A stretch of DNA of 64,000 nt from Paenibacillus sp. R14(2021) (GCF_019431355.1 NZ_CP080269.1:3428501-3492500), one strand, 5' to 3'; shown: positions 34,259 through 43,395, counted from the first letter of the stretch. Numbers and translations are program-made. Notes: generated by a model not told the origin, from the letters alone.

Positions 34259-34727
34259 CGCCCGAGGGATCAAGTTCTTCTAATGAAGGTGGTTCAAAAA
34301 TCTTTATCCATTCTTTAAGTTTTGCTTCAGGTATGAAAAAAGTTCCTTCTGTATGCATATCATTTCTAGCTTTTAGACGTTCAAATAACACTTCCTCAGG
34401 CACATCAGCGAAATGAATTTTAAAGCCAGCCCCTAGGTTCTTGGCTCTAGAACGAAACTCGTCTCGTTGACTTCGAACCCAGCATCCGAAATCCAGAATC
34501 ACATCAACACCAAGAACTAAAACTCTAGCGGCCACGTCCCACATTAGGGATTCCACTGAATCATGTCTAGAATCATGCTTAACTTCGTCAGTTTCCGTCA
34601 TGTTATCCCCGAAATCATGCCCAAATAATCTGATATGCCATTCATCGGGAGTAAGGCGAAGTGCAGAGTATTTCGTTTCAAGTTGTCGAGCCAGACTAGT
34701 CTTACCGCTACAAGGGAGACCAACCAT
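34254..34727 (-). CDS. P-loop kinase (AAA_33/zeta-like)
   Basis: The protein is at least 157 aa, with Walker A GLPCSGKTSLA at its very N-terminus. LTPDEWHIRLFG and DVILDFGCWVRSQRDEFR are as in AAA_33-type small-molecule kinases or zeta-like phosphotransferases. The annotated ATG leaves only one residue before the P-loop. An in-frame extension LATLHL from CTG 34745, with GGAGG 9 nt upstream, would restore the first beta strand. That CTG is the likelier start. The stop TAA lies in an array arm. Confidence 0.82.
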   Translation of the reverse strand: MVGLPCSGKTSLARQLETKYSALRLTPDEWHIRLFGHDFGDNMTETDEVKHDSRHDSVESLMWDVAARVLVLGVDVILDFGCWVRSQRDEFRSRAKNLGAGFKIHFADVPEEVLFERLKARNDMHTEGTFFIPEAKLKEWIKIFEPPSLEELDPSGD

Positions 34728-34790
34728 TAAATGAAGTGTCGCCAGTGAATCCCACCTCCTTATATAAACGGATATTTACAGAATCTTTGT

Positions 34791-34841
34791 ATTAGTCTGC
34801 CTGTTAGCTCAGCGACGGCCGATCGTTTGCCGGATGCCGTC
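34791..34841 (-). repeat. Array repeat with degenerate left side
   Basis: The right arm 34791-34813 contains AGTCTGCCTGTTAGCTC. The hairpin 34814-34841 pairs GACGGC with GCCGTC. The expected left arm near 34848-34875 is hardly recognisable. Confidence 0.72.
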
Positions 34842-34902
34842 GTGTCAGAAGCGTTTCAATAGTATAAAGACTACTTAATTGCCACCTTTAAAAACCATGA
34901 TT

Positions 34903-35520
34903 TTAGATAGCTATCTCACCTGTAGTCCAACCTTTAATGAATTCCCTAAGTGATGAAGCTACTTTCGTTCTGCTGCCTTCTTCATGGTCTCCAACATAAA
35001 TTCCATCTTGGACAACCCCATTTTTTATAATATAACCGAAGTAATCACCATTTCCTGCATCTGAGAATAGCAACATGTCATCATAGGATAGTCCCATTTC
35101 CTTGTTGTCTTCAGAAGTCCTCTCTTCTATATTTCTATCTACAATTTGTAACGTTGAATAAATCAACGGATAACCTAACTCATGATCAATTCCGTTTGTT
35201 TCAAGGAGTAACGATGTCAGTTCTTCAGGACACACAGCACCAAGTTTCTCGCTTATCTGAGCTACTTCATTTTCGTTAGCGGGGGGATTGAATCTATACT
35301 CTTGCGTAAACGTATTTATATAATCTTTCCACATAGACGAACCATCCTTTTCAATTACGTTATCGTTTATACCATCGTTTTTGCTTTCGGAACATCCAGA
35401 GGCTATTAAAATGAAAAGGAGGAGGGAAGTAAGGTAAGACATCTTTGTAGATCTCAAAGTTGTTCCTTCTTTCATGACATTTGCAATCAGTATAGGGTTA
35501 GCTAAATATCGTGAGTACAT
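34903..35520 (-). CDS. Lipoprotein with SUKH (SMI1/KNR4)-like domain
   Basis: The protein has 205 aa from ATG 35520 (AGGTGA upstream). The hydrophobic segment MSYLTSLLLFILIASGC ends in a lipobox with Cys at residue 43. The exceptionally long n-region suggests that a later TTG or ATG might be the real start. The mature domain has RFNPPANENEVAQISEKLGA, CPEELTSLLLETNGI and LLFSDAGNGDYFGYIIKNG, a typical SMI1/KNR4 pattern. It is a surface-anchored version of the immunity-type fold. Confidence 0.8.
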   Translation of the reverse strand: MYSRYLANPILIANVMKEGTTLRSTKMSYLTSLLLFILIASGCSESKNDGINDNVIEKDGSSMWKDYINTFTQEYRFNPPANENEVAQISEKLGAVCPEELTSLLLETNGIDHELGYPLIYSTLQIVDRNIEERTSEDNKEMGLSYDDMLLFSDAGNGDYFGYIIKNGVVQDGIYVGDHEEGSRTKVASSLREFIKGWTTGEIAI

Positions 35521-35540
35521 TTTCTTCTCACCTAAGTCGT

Positions 35541-35571
35541 CATGCAGCTAACGTGCCCGTTAGCTGAATGA
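35541..35571 (-). repeat. Single array arm
   Basis: CAGCTAACGTGCCCGTTAGC is a clear arm upstream of the SUKH lipoprotein gene. No hairpin is attached. Confidence 0.75.
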
Positions 35572-35637
35572 ACTATGCCGACTGGACCCGATGCGTGAAT
35601 ATGTTGTTATCTGAAGGAGGTTCACATCTTGAATAAC

Positions 35638-36090
35638 CTACGGATTACCGTAAATGTATTTAGTCTCTTCAAATTCTTTAAACGGAATATGATATTGTTT
35701 CTTTAAGTAACGCCCCAAACTTGTTCCTTTATATTTCAAAAAAGCATTTACTTTTATCTTGGAGTTATTCTTGAAAACCAATATATAGAATTCTTCTGCG
35801 TATGACTTTCCAATCTGAATATCAATGTAACCAGCCTTTCTGATTGTTATTGCATGAATAAACTTTAACTCATTAATATCATAAATTTGTCTCCTAATGA
35901 AGAAAGTCCTCACTATAATTTTTGATTCTTTAATTTCAACATCATATGAGAAAAAATATATAAAAGCGTATATTAGTACACTCATAAAAATTATGGAGCT
36001 TGCCCTGTTTAAATAGATAAGGCTCACAATAATTACAGCAATATTAATAATTGACCAGATAATTATTGTTTGTGTTCCTCGAAATTTCAT
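35638..36090 (-). CDS. Membrane protein with PH-like domain
   Basis: The 150-aa protein has two N-terminal membrane helices (residues 8-28 and 31-48). A beta-rich cytoplasmic domain follows, starting YDVEIKESKIIVRTFFIRRQ. This is the layout of small bacterial PH-domain membrane proteins. The array protein at 39966-40349 has the same architecture. The function is unknown. Confidence 0.65.
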   Translation of the reverse strand: MKFRGTQTIIIWSIINIAVIIVSLIYLNRASSIIFMSVLIYAFIYFFSYDVEIKESKIIVRTFFIRRQIYDINELKFIHAITIRKAGYIDIQIGKSYAEEFYILVFKNNSKIKVNAFLKYKGTSLGRYLKKQYHIPFKEFEETKYIYGNP

Positions 36091-36182
36091 GTTATTCGCC
36101 TTTCTTTAATCAGCATTTGGACTCAGATAACGTCTTATGTACGAACTTCGAAAAATTCATACTCGAAATATTCTGCGAAATG

Positions 36183-36200
36183 ATTGAACTATCCTGCCCG
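36183..36200 (-). repeat. Array arm split by IS element D
   Basis: ATTGAACTATCCTGCCCG lies at the edge of the IS. GTTTAGCTTAATG continues on the other side at 37961. Confidence 0.65.
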
Positions 36201-37960
36201 TCCCTCGGTTTTAAGGGTTTATCTCACATATCCTCACTCATTCGCAGGATTTCATCACCTTGGTTTAGTAATGAAGGTGGGGAAAGCATAGGGTGAGAGC
36301 CGTCAGTCCAGCATATGGGCATGCGGGAACAGAGGAATCGCTTCTGCCATTCCTTTTCGGTTCACTCTACTGCACGCAAACTCCACATGTGCCCTGGTGT
36401 TTACCATCCCATGGCTCGACGGGTCTATGCCCTTACATTCCATCGTCATACTTATCCAAGGTGTGGAGACCGATTGCGTTTAGCGGACGGGTCTAAGCCC
36501 TTTTTGGGCAGGAACTCGGTTCTCCGTGCTTTCTTTGTTGAAATCCCGCGAATGAGTCAATATACGTGACGGATCAATACGTTAAGCCGCTTGTGGAACG
36601 AGATGGCTGGCTTTTTCAGATGAGAATGTTTCTGCTCGATGGACCATACCGATCAGAATTCGTGCCACCTTACCTACAAGCTTAAAGACAGACTGTTGCT
36701 TCTTCATGTGCTTTTTTTGAACATTGTGCTGATGTAATTCTTGAAAGATCGGATTAATTCCGATGAGCTGAATGGTCGCCAGATACAGATATTTCCTCAG
36801 ACTGGAATCTCCCCGTTTGGAGATGACGATCTGTCCTTTCCTTTTCCCCGATGTACTTTCTGCTAGATTCAGACCGGCTTTGCGCAGTAACTGACGTCCA
36901 TGTGCATACTGTCTAAGGTTACCAGCACCTGCCAGGATGGCCGCAACGAAGATCGGACCAAAGCCTTTAATAGAACGGAGCTAAGCGGCCATGGGAATCT
37001 CCTCTAGCAATGCGTGGAGCTGCTTTCCGATGTCTGCTAACAGTTCTGTAATTCGTTCAAACTCTGCGATTAGACGTACAAAATCTTGCTTTGCTTCGGC
37101 TAAAGCTGTATTGTCTCCTACACTCCGCCTAGCTTGCGCAATGAGCTCAGCAGCCTTTTGTGCGCCTGTAGTGCCTCCTGCCCTCTGCATATGTGTTTTC
37201 CACATCGAAATGATCTCCAGTGTTGACCGTCCTGCAAGATCCTGAGGCGTAGGTAATTCCTTCAGTGTATCCATCGAACGTTTACAGGTCCAATCCTTAA
37301 AAACCGAACTGTACTCCGGGAAACGAATATCCAACCACCGAATGATGCGATTTTGCAGCCGAACGCTATTTGCAACCCAAAATTCTCGATCGCTCATCAG
37401 GGTCCGCAACCGCTGAAAAACGTGGGTTTGTTTCGTATGTTCGTAGTAGTAGCCTCGGCTTACTACATCTGCAATGACGAGCGCATCTTTAGGGTCACTC
37501 TTCGATTGACAGTTGTCACGGTTTTCTTTATTTCGTTTTGTCGTTGCTGGATTAACTACGACGACTTGCAACCCTTTACTTGTAAGCCAGTTGGCCAGGT
37601 TCCACCAATAATGACCTGTCGGCTCCATGCCTATGATTACATGGCCTAAACGGTGCTTTTGCTGAATACCTTCCATCCACCGTTGCAGCTTTTCAAACCC
37701 TTCTATGGTATTGCTGAATGAAAGATGCCGATTCGTCAGTACAATCCCACGATAATTTGTAGCCTGTGCCACATGAGTTTCCTTTGCCATGTCGATCCCT
37801 ACAATTAGATGCGAGGTAGTAATTCGTTCGATACGTTGATTTTGTACTTCTGATTGTTTAAACTTCATGATAAGAGCGCCTCCTTGATGTGTTGTGGACA
37901 AACCCATCATACCGAGGCGCTCCTTTTTTGACAAAGGTGATTCCTTAGCCTTAAAGGAAT
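36201..37960 (-). mobile_element. IS1111-type (IS110 family) element D, degenerate
   Basis: This element is more distant from A-C. On the minus strand it begins ATTCCTTTAAGGC and ends near AACCGAGGGA. Its transposase gene carries a nonsense codon. Flanks again belong to one array repeat (arm plus hairpin). Confidence 0.75.
36582..37867 (-). pseudogene. IS1111-group transposase with an in-frame amber codon
   Basis: Start ATG 37867 follows AAGGAGG. The first 296 codons contain the DEDD motifs GIDMAKETHVAQA, GMEPTGHYWW and SDPKDALVIADV. A single TAG at 36981 interrupts the frame. After it the same frame continues with LRSIKGFGPIFVAAILAGAG, the Ser region KAGLNLAESTSGK and a normal C-terminus to TAA 36582. 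One point mutation therefore separates it from a full-length gene. Confidence 0.88.
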
Positions 37961-38045
37961 GTTTAGCTTAATGAAAAATGGAGTAGCTGCCACAAGCAAA
38001 CTGCTCCATGATACGTTGAACTATCGTTTCCCTTTAGATCAACTG
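37961..38045 (-). repeat. Array repeat unit (hairpin plus left arm)
   Basis: After the arm remnant GTTTAGCTTAATG, the hairpin 37976-38010 pairs ATGGAGTAGC with ACTGCTCCAT. The left arm 38014-38045 contains AACTATCGTTTCCCTTTAG. Confidence 0.82.
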
Positions 38046-38071
38046 TGTTATTGCATTTGCTCTGCGATGAG

Positions 38072-38524
38072 TTACTTTTTTCTAAGAAATTGAGTTAAAT
38101 GCAGTGTCTCAGACTTACCATTCCATTTAATAATGCTCATAATTTTCTCGTCCGATTTCCCAACTATACTCACTAATTTATCGTTGCCGTGAATTAAATC
38201 GTCTTCGAATGCAATAGGAAAATAAGCTTTATCTATTCTGTCATAACGGATTGTTACAACAGTATTTCCATTTGACGTGCCATAAGAAAATACAATTTCA
38301 TTAGCGGTTGATAAATCAGATATATTGCCTTTGTAGAAATAGTTAATTACGACATTTTCTTTTGTTGTCTGAGAAGAGGTTGTTGTAAACTGGGCATTCC
38401 AATTCTCACCTTCAGCATAAAAAATAATTTCATTCTCATTTTGTTGATTTTTGGAGCAACCGAAAATAAAGGTGCTTAGTGAAGCCAATAACAAAAGACT
38501 CAAACCAAATCGCTTAACACTCAT
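38072..38524 (-). CDS. Small lipoprotein of unknown function
   Basis: Start ATG 38524 has GGAGGGGG 4 nt upstream, giving 150 aa. The signal peptide RFGLSLLLLASLSTFIFGC ends in a lipobox. The mature part has beta-rich sequence with W-N-A-Q-F and LHLTQFLRKK. This layout is seen in many uncharacterised Bacillales lipoproteins. No domain was recognised. Confidence 0.75.
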   Translation of the reverse strand: MSVKRFGLSLLLLASLSTFIFGCSKNQQNENEIIFYAEGENWNAQFTTTSSQTTKENVVINYFYKGNISDLSTANEIVFSYGTSNGNTVVTIRYDRIDKAYFPIAFEDDLIHGNDKLVSIVGKSDEKIMSIIKWNGKSETLHLTQFLRKK

Positions 38525-38624
38525 AAATCCCCCTCCCATCAATGCTAAACCTTAGCGACGGGCAATATATCTAAATTACCTTATTTTTCCTGTAAGCTTA
38601 TTTACGATTAAGTTGCAATAAAAG

Positions 38625-38711
38625 TTGCGTTATCCTGCCCGTTACTTCAACAAACGAATAAGAGCTGCAGCATGGCAAGCTCCTCATTCAGCCGTTCTCC
38701 TTCAGTTGAAT
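38625..38711 (-). repeat. Array repeat unit with imperfect hairpin
   Basis: The right arm 38625-38652 contains GTTATCCTGCCCGTTACTT. The hairpin 38656-38689 pairs AGAGCTGC with GCAAGCTC imperfectly. The left arm 38686-38711 holds the TGA of the cupin gene. Confidence 0.75.
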
Positions 38712-39136
38712 AGAATAAGGCTCTTGGGATCAAAGCTTTTTGTGAATGTATCTAATTCTGGAGAAGAGAACCAGTCATTTTCCAAATGGGTTCCATATTT
38801 TATTGTATGTATTACAGTGTTTGAAGATAGATAAATATTATGATGAGATAATGGTTTGAAAACTACTATCTCTCCTTCCCGTAATAACTGGAGTTTTATT
38901 TCATCAACAACTTTTTCTATATAAATCAACCATCCAGATTGTACTACGTATAACTCAGAAACTAATTTATGATAGTGACTGTTTTGCCACGCTCCAACTT
39001 CCGAGGCTTCGGTCCGGCAATAAGAACTTCCATCTACCAAGCAGTTTAGCCTAAACTTTCGTTCGCCATTTTTCATGATGTCATGTTTAGTCTCAATACC
39101 ATTAGAACGGGCTTCTTCTTCTGAAATCCTTTGCAT
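38702..39136 (-). CDS. Cupin-fold protein
   Basis: Start ATG 39136 has GGAGG 8 nt upstream, giving 144 aa. The cupin barrel is indicated by WQNSHYHKLVSELYVVQSGW (H-x-H...E) and the later EGEIVVFKPLSHHNIYLSSN. The metal ligands His, His, Glu and His can be matched. It lies 28 bp after the methyltransferase gene without an array arm between them, so the two form one two-gene cassette. A role in sugar or nucleotide-sugar metabolism is possible. Confidence 0.8.
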   Translation of the reverse strand: MQRISEEEARSNGIETKHDIMKNGERKFRLNCLVDGSSYCRTEASEVGAWQNSHYHKLVSELYVVQSGWLIYIEKVVDEIKLQLLREGEIVVFKPLSHHNIYLSSNTVIHTIKYGTHLENDWFSSPELDTFTKSFDPKSLILFN

Positions 39137-39164
39137 CAATATGACCTCCAAAAGAATTTATTAG

Positions 39165-39749
39165 CTAAGTTCTTTTACTATCATTTTTTATTGGTTTTTC
39201 AGCGTCTACAATTAGAGAAACAAAACCTAGCTTTCCTTTAATATTCCTATGGTCAAAACGTTTGGAACGGTATATAAAACCTTTATTTTGATCCCAATCT
39301 GAGTAGTGGAATTTCCCTTCCTCATCACAATACTCAAGTAGTCTCACTTTGAACCCAGTGGCGTTAAACATGGATGTGACTGATCTATAATTGTGTACGA
39401 TCTTATGACTCGCGGCGGGATGATTTACAGGACCAGGTCCTCCAATCTGTATACCTCTTTGATATTCCTCATTAGGAAAATAACCATCGGGAACGGCGCA
39501 ACGTACATAACCGCCAGGCCTTAAAAACTCATAACATATGCTTGCAGCAATTACTCCTTCGTCAAAATCTAAGTGTTCCCAAACATGTTCCGCCAAAATA
39601 GCAGTAATTGTATTAGGTGAGAAACGTTTAAACCATTGGTATCTCTGCAACAAATTTAAATCTGACTCCTGAGTTTGTAACCAATCAGGATTATTGTTAT
39701 AGGCCCCTCCACCAATTACTACTCTAATATCTTCGTTAATAGTCTCCAT
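39165..39749 (-). CDS. SAM-dependent methyltransferase-like protein
   Basis: The 194-aa protein resembles class I methyltransferases of the Methyltransf_11 type. The central motif is AILAEHVWEHLDFDEGVIAA, followed by YEFLRPGGYVRCAVPDGYFP. The N-terminal glycine motif (VVIGGGAYNNNPDWL) is shortened. It is the first gene of a cassette shared with the cupin gene. The substrate is unknown. Confidence 0.8.
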   Translation of the reverse strand: METINEDIRVVIGGGAYNNNPDWLQTQESDLNLLQRYQWFKRFSPNTITAILAEHVWEHLDFDEGVIAASICYEFLRPGGYVRCAVPDGYFPNEEYQRGIQIGGPGPVNHPAASHKIVHNYRSVTSMFNATGFKVRLLEYCDEEGKFHYSDWDQNKGFIYRSKRFDHRNIKGKLGFVSLIVDAEKPIKNDSKRT

Positions 39750-39874
39750 TTATCAACCAACCCCTTTATTGGTATATGGTTAGTGTAGCACATGGATTTT
39801 GGTTATAAATGGAATGTAGTTTCTTCACCATGGAATTTTGTGACTTTCAGTTAAAAAAATTAATAGCGTTCACC

Positions 39875-39971
39875 GTGCTAAACTTCCCGTTAACGCAAAG
39901 AGGCTGCCGAATCCAATATGCCGGCAGCCCTTTCAATTGTTTTTCAACTATCGTCTCCCGTTAGCTTAACG
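39875..39971 (-). repeat. Array repeat unit (two arms plus hairpin)
   Basis: The right arm 39875-39897 contains TAAACTTCCCGTTAACG. The hairpin 39897-39934 pairs GGCTGCCG with CGGCAGCC. The left arm 39940-39971 contains CAACTATCGTCTCCCGTTAG and the TAA of the next gene. Confidence 0.86.
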
Positions 39972-40349
39972 CCTAACTTTTGCATTTTTCGCAATACTCT
40001 CAAGATGATTTAAAAACTGGTCACTATAAGAGTGAAGCGTTATGCTTTCAGTACCGATATAAACAAAAATGGTGTTTCCATGTTTTTTCATTCTTGAAAC
40101 TAGGTATATTTCTTTAACTCTCCATTTTTTAACTCTTCTAAAAAAGTTATAGTAAGTCAAATACTCATTAGTCAACTCAACTTTTGATATCTTGCCAAGC
40201 CCAAATAGTATAAAGAAAATGCCAGTTAGAATTACTATGACACTCATAATTACATCAATAATTGTGTGTTCAATAATAGGTAAAATAGCTAAGCAGAACA
40301 ATAGTAATCCGAAAGGTATCCATGTTTTACTTGGAGTATAAATTTCCAT
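39966..40349 (-). CDS. Small membrane protein with PH-like domain
   Basis: The 127-aa protein has two membrane helices (about residues 12-30 and 33-52). A short beta domain follows (KVELTNEYLTYYNFFRRVKK). The architecture is the same as that of 35638-36090. The TAA stop lies in the array arm (CGTTAAGC). GGGGAATG context upstream is a weak ribosome site. The function is unknown. Confidence 0.65.
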   Translation of the reverse strand: MEIYTPSKTWIPFGLLLFCLAILPIIEHTIIDVIMSVIVILTGIFFILFGLGKISKVELTNEYLTYYNFFRRVKKWRVKEIYLVSRMKKHGNTIFVYIGTESITLHSYSDQFLNHLESIAKNAKVRR

Positions 40350-40443
40350 TTATCATTCCCCTACAATTTTATTAATCGACCGCTCTTCTTATACTTGTAT
40401 ATTTATCTATTATACAATGATTCCACGTTAACCTGCCCTTTAC

Positions 40444-42360
40444 TAGAGTAAAGGGCTGGTCTTCCCAGCCCCTCCTCATCAAACCGTACGTGAGGTTTTC
40501 CCTCATACGGCTTTCCGATGTTCGTCATTCATGAGCGTGCAGACTACAAGAGCTTCTTCAATCCATGTAATTTTGCCAAATACTTTACCTCTGAATAGGA
40601 CCCTATCCATCTCGCTCGTTGCCGTTTCTTCGCATACCATCTTGTGAACCGCTGTAGAATATACCAGTCTAATTTGGCTAATATCCGTTTACCGTAAAAC
40701 GTATTGTAGTAATTTCGCCAACCTTGGATCTTGGGGTTCAGCCATGCAACGTGTTCCTGGAAAGCGTACTTTCGCATACTTGGTGGCGCTAAGCGCTCCT
40801 TCACCACTTCGCGAATCCGCGCTTCCGCTTTTGAAGTTAACCATTGCTGTGTTGAATAATACACTCGTGCTTTGGACGTTTCTGCTTTCGTTCTGCGGTG
40901 ATGCATCCCCAGAAAGTCAAAGCCTTCTTCACCTGTCCATAAACCAACAATCCGTGTTTTGGTCGGATGCAGGGTTAGCTCCAATCGTTCCATAATCCTC
41001 TGGATGAGTTCATAGGCACGCATAGCGTCTTTTCTGGTTTTGCATACGACCACAAAGTCATCTGCATATCGCGTTAATTCTCCACATTGTTTCCCATGGC
41101 GTTCCCACAACAGATCGAAGTAGTTCAGATAGATATTTGCTAGTAAAGGCGAAATCACTCCGCCCTGTGGCGTGCCTAAATCCGAGCGCCGGACACTTCC
41201 TTCTTCCATAACTCCCGCAACAAGCCACTTTCTCACCAATTTCAAGATACGACGATCACTGATTCGCATGGCGATCAGCTTCATTAGCTTCTCTTGGTTG
41301 ATGTTATCGAAGTAGCCTTGGATGTCGACGTCGACCACCCAATTTCCTTTGCGGTTGCATGCTTTACGGATTCGTTCCAGCGCTTGTTTGGCCCCCCTTT
41401 TCGGGCGAAAACCGAACGAGCATTCTTGGAAATCTGCTTCAAAGATAGGTTCAATGACAAGCTTCGTTGCCATTTGCATGACCCGGTCACGAATGGTTGG
41501 GATGCCGAGAGGCCTCTGCTTTCCATCCTTCTTGGGGATGTACTTCCTTCGAACAGGCGAAGGGTGGTAGTCTCCTTCTTTCAGCAGTCCGTGGCACTCT
41601 TCTATGAACTGAAATTCACCTTGCCTCTCAATGTCCGCAAGGGTTTGTTCATCCACACCCGCTGCACCTTTGTTCGCGCGCACTCGCCTCCATGCTTCCC
41701 ACAGAATATCCCTTCTATAGACCTTGTCATACAAAGCATGGAATCTTCGTTTCTTGTTTTCCTTGGCCGCATGACCTAGCTTCTCTTGGAGTTGTTGAAC
41801 GTTTTCTTTTGGTGTTGTTAGCCCTTCGGCATTCACTAACTCGTACCTCCTCAAGAAACATGAACAAAGCAGGGCTCCTTCCCTCCGACAGGTTGTGTTG
41901 TCCTGTCGTTCCTCAGTACTATGAGCCCCTCGGACTCCCTTCCTGCAAGTTGATCATTTCATCTTTTGGACTTATAGACCACTTCGTTACGGTTTTAAAA
42001 AAAAAATCCGTGCAGGGGAGGGTCTCCCCAGTTCACTGTATCCTCTTTCATACCATGCCGATCCCCTTACGCCGGAGGATTCTTCACTGCCGCTCCAAGT
42101 TCGTAGCAGTTTCCGTGGCCTTCACCCATTAAGCCGAGGTTCGGCTTCCTCTTGTCCCTCTTGCGAGGCCTTTTTGACGACGCGGCAGGATTCACTTGAT
42201 GTTACGGCCTGGTATGTCGCTCGCCTTGTCTCTGACATGACTTATGTCGATGCGCTTCTACGCAAAGCTCTCGCCGTACGCAGGCATCCTAGCTACATGG
42301 GGGCTTGGCCCCTCCCATGACCGGACTTTCACCGGCTAGAAGATACATGCCTCTGGGCAC
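40444..42360 (-). mobile_element. Group II intron (IIC-like) inserted in an array repeat
   Basis: On the minus strand the intron starts at GTGCCCAGAGG and ends near CCCTTTACTCTA. Domain V is clear near 40480-40512 (AGCCGTATGAGGG...GTACGGTT), followed by a domain VI stem AGGGGCTGG/CCAGCCC. The 5' flank is the array hairpin plus CATTAAGC. The 3' flank is GTAAAGGGCAGGTTAACG, the missing arm. Class IIC introns insert after hairpins, and a subgroup targets integron attC sites. Confidence 0.85.
40544..41854 (-). CDS. ltrA: Group II intron reverse transcriptase/maturase
   Basis: The 436-aa protein has the retron-type reverse transcriptase domain. FGFRPKRGAKQALE, DVDIQGYFDNI and the catalytic YADD in LTRYADDFVVV are present, with TPQGGVISPLLANIYL. 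The C-terminal maturase domain is WLNPKIQGWRNYYNTFYG. No endonuclease domain follows, as usual for class IIC introns. The frame is intact and the intron is probably active. Confidence 0.95.
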   Translation of the reverse strand: MRRYELVNAEGLTTPKENVQQLQEKLGHAAKENKKRRFHALYDKVYRRDILWEAWRRVRANKGAAGVDEQTLADIERQGEFQFIEECHGLLKEGDYHPSPVRRKYIPKKDGKQRPLGIPTIRDRVMQMATKLVIEPIFEADFQECSFGFRPKRGAKQALERIRKACNRKGNWVVDVDIQGYFDNINQEKLMKLIAMRISDRRILKLVRKWLVAGVMEEGSVRRSDLGTPQGGVISPLLANIYLNYFDLLWERHGKQCGELTRYADDFVVVCKTRKDAMRAYELIQRIMERLELTLHPTKTRIVGLWTGEEGFDFLGMHHRRTKAETSKARVYYSTQQWLTSKAEARIREVVKERLAPPSMRKYAFQEHVAWLNPKIQGWRNYYNTFYGKRILAKLDWYILQRFTRWYAKKRQRARWIGSYSEVKYLAKLHGLKKLL

Positions 42361-42442
42361 GCGCTTAATGAAAAGTGAAGCAGCTGCCACCGGCAAACTG
42401 CTCCATGATTCGTTGTACTAACGTCTCCCGTTAGCGTAACGA
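42361..42442 (-). repeat. Array repeat unit split by the group II intron
   Basis: The hairpin 42371-42407 pairs TGAAGCAGC with ACTGCTCCA imperfectly. The left arm 42411-42442 contains ACTAACGTCTCCCGTTAGCG and the stop codon of the next gene. The right arm lies beyond the intron at 40426-40443. Confidence 0.82.
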
Positions 42443-42919
42443 ACTTATCGTCTCTGATTTCCATCCGTTTTTAATCCAGTCATACAATTCAGGAGAGGAA
42501 ACGCGTTTGCCGCCATCTTTGTCATATATGTTTACCTCTCCTTTCACTGTATTGCAGTTAGTCCATCCAGAACCAGATGTACAATCCCAAGCAAGGTGCA
42601 CTTGATATAACTCCCCTGAATCTGTCTTCATTTCAATGTAGTTTGGAAGGCCGCCTTTTACACTACCTGCACCAACCATTCCATTAACTGGCTTTGCTGA
42701 GTTAATCCATATAACCACTTTCGCGATAATTAATTGACCTCTTTTATCATTTGTTCTAAACATTTGCGAAAGTTTAGCATGTCCAGCCATTCCGCTTACA
42801 ATCTGTAACGATTGAACATCCTCGGTGATTAACGGTTTTTTTGCAGAGAAAATTGAGGGTGAAATAAAGAACGAAATTAGAACCAATAGTAACATTGTAT
42901 GTGAACGTAACTTCTTCAT
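42431..42919 (-). CDS. Secreted protein of unknown function
   Basis: The 162-aa protein has a signal peptide (HTMLLLVLISFFISPSIFSA). The mature part shares its layout with the array protein at 12119-12598: VQSLQIVSG, then RxQLIIAKVVIWINSAKPVN and the final ELYDWIKNGW helix. The last residues (SLR) and TAA are encoded by the array arm. GGATGAAGAG precedes the ATG. The family is not recognised. Confidence 0.75.
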   Translation of the reverse strand: MKKLRSHTMLLLVLISFFISPSIFSAKKPLITEDVQSLQIVSGMAGHAKLSQMFRTNDKRGQLIIAKVVIWINSAKPVNGMVGAGSVKGGLPNYIEMKTDSGELYQVHLAWDCTSGSGWTNCNTVKGEVNIYDKDGGKRVSSPELYDWIKNGWKSETISSLR

Positions 42920-42975
42920 CTCTTCATCCTTTCAAATTTCAAGCTCTTATTAGGACTATTTTTCCAATAGAATTG

Positions 42976-43069
42976 TTAAACTATTCAGCTCGTTAGTTAA
43001 GAAAACGGCAACCATAAGCGGGCTGCCGTTTCTTTGTGCATATTCAGCTAGTTTCCCGTTGGCTTAATC
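42976..43069 (-). repeat. Array repeat unit (two arms plus hairpin)
   Basis: The right arm 42976-43001 contains AAACTATTCAGCTCGTTAGT. The hairpin 43003-43031 pairs AAACGGCA with TGCCGTTT. The left arm 43040-43069 contains CAGCTAGTTTCCCGTTGG. Confidence 0.85.
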
Positions 43070-43071
43070 TG

Positions 43072-43302
43072 TTAATGCAAATGTGGTTGGATTAACAATA
43101 CAAGTCCAATGGCTGCACATATTGCAGTTCCGATTCGAGAAAATACAAAATAAGCAGTCGAAGGTTCTCTTGTTGCTTTCCAACCTTGCGTTATGTTCCA
43201 AAAGGTTTTGGGTCTGATGGTGGCGAACAATGCAGCTCCAGTCCAAAGCACAAGAAAGATTGTTATTACTCCGGAAATAACTTTAACTTCAGGTGGCACC
43301 AT
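43072..43302 (-). CDS. Small membrane protein (DUF6199-like)
   Basis: The 76-aa protein has two membrane helices with the pattern RPKTFWNITQGWKATREPST and YFVFSRIGTAI between them. This P-x-x-x-W...GWK...EPS pattern is that of the DUF6199 family. AAGGAGGAGG precedes the ATG. It is the last clear minus-strand gene of the array toward the recombinase. Confidence 0.78.
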   Translation of the reverse strand: MVPPEVKVISGVITIFLVLWTGAALFATIRPKTFWNITQGWKATREPSTAYFVFSRIGTAICAAIGLVLLIQPHLH

Positions 43303-43367
43303 GTTATCCTCCTCCTTAACTTACAGAATAATCCCAACACCTCTTAATTTCAATTTTTCGGGTAGTG

Positions 43368-43395
43368 ATTCCGCTATCCTGCCCGTTAGCGGAAC
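43368..43395 (-). repeat. Array arm closest to the recombinase with good fit
   Basis: CCGCTATCCTGCCCGTTAGC with half-sites GTTCCGCTA and TAGCGGAAT on the gene strand. It is the last well-preserved arm. Confidence 0.78.

Noticed and set aside
8077..43395. CRISPR array
   Set aside because: The repeats are separated by whole genes of 0.3-2 kb, are palindromic and imperfect, and no cas gene or short regular spacers are present.
8077..43395. Array repeats as plain transcription terminators or REP elements
   Set aside because: The hairpins could terminate transcription, but most lack T-runs. Paired core-like arms, strict placement at gene ends and exact targeting by three kinds of mobile elements are not explained by terminators.
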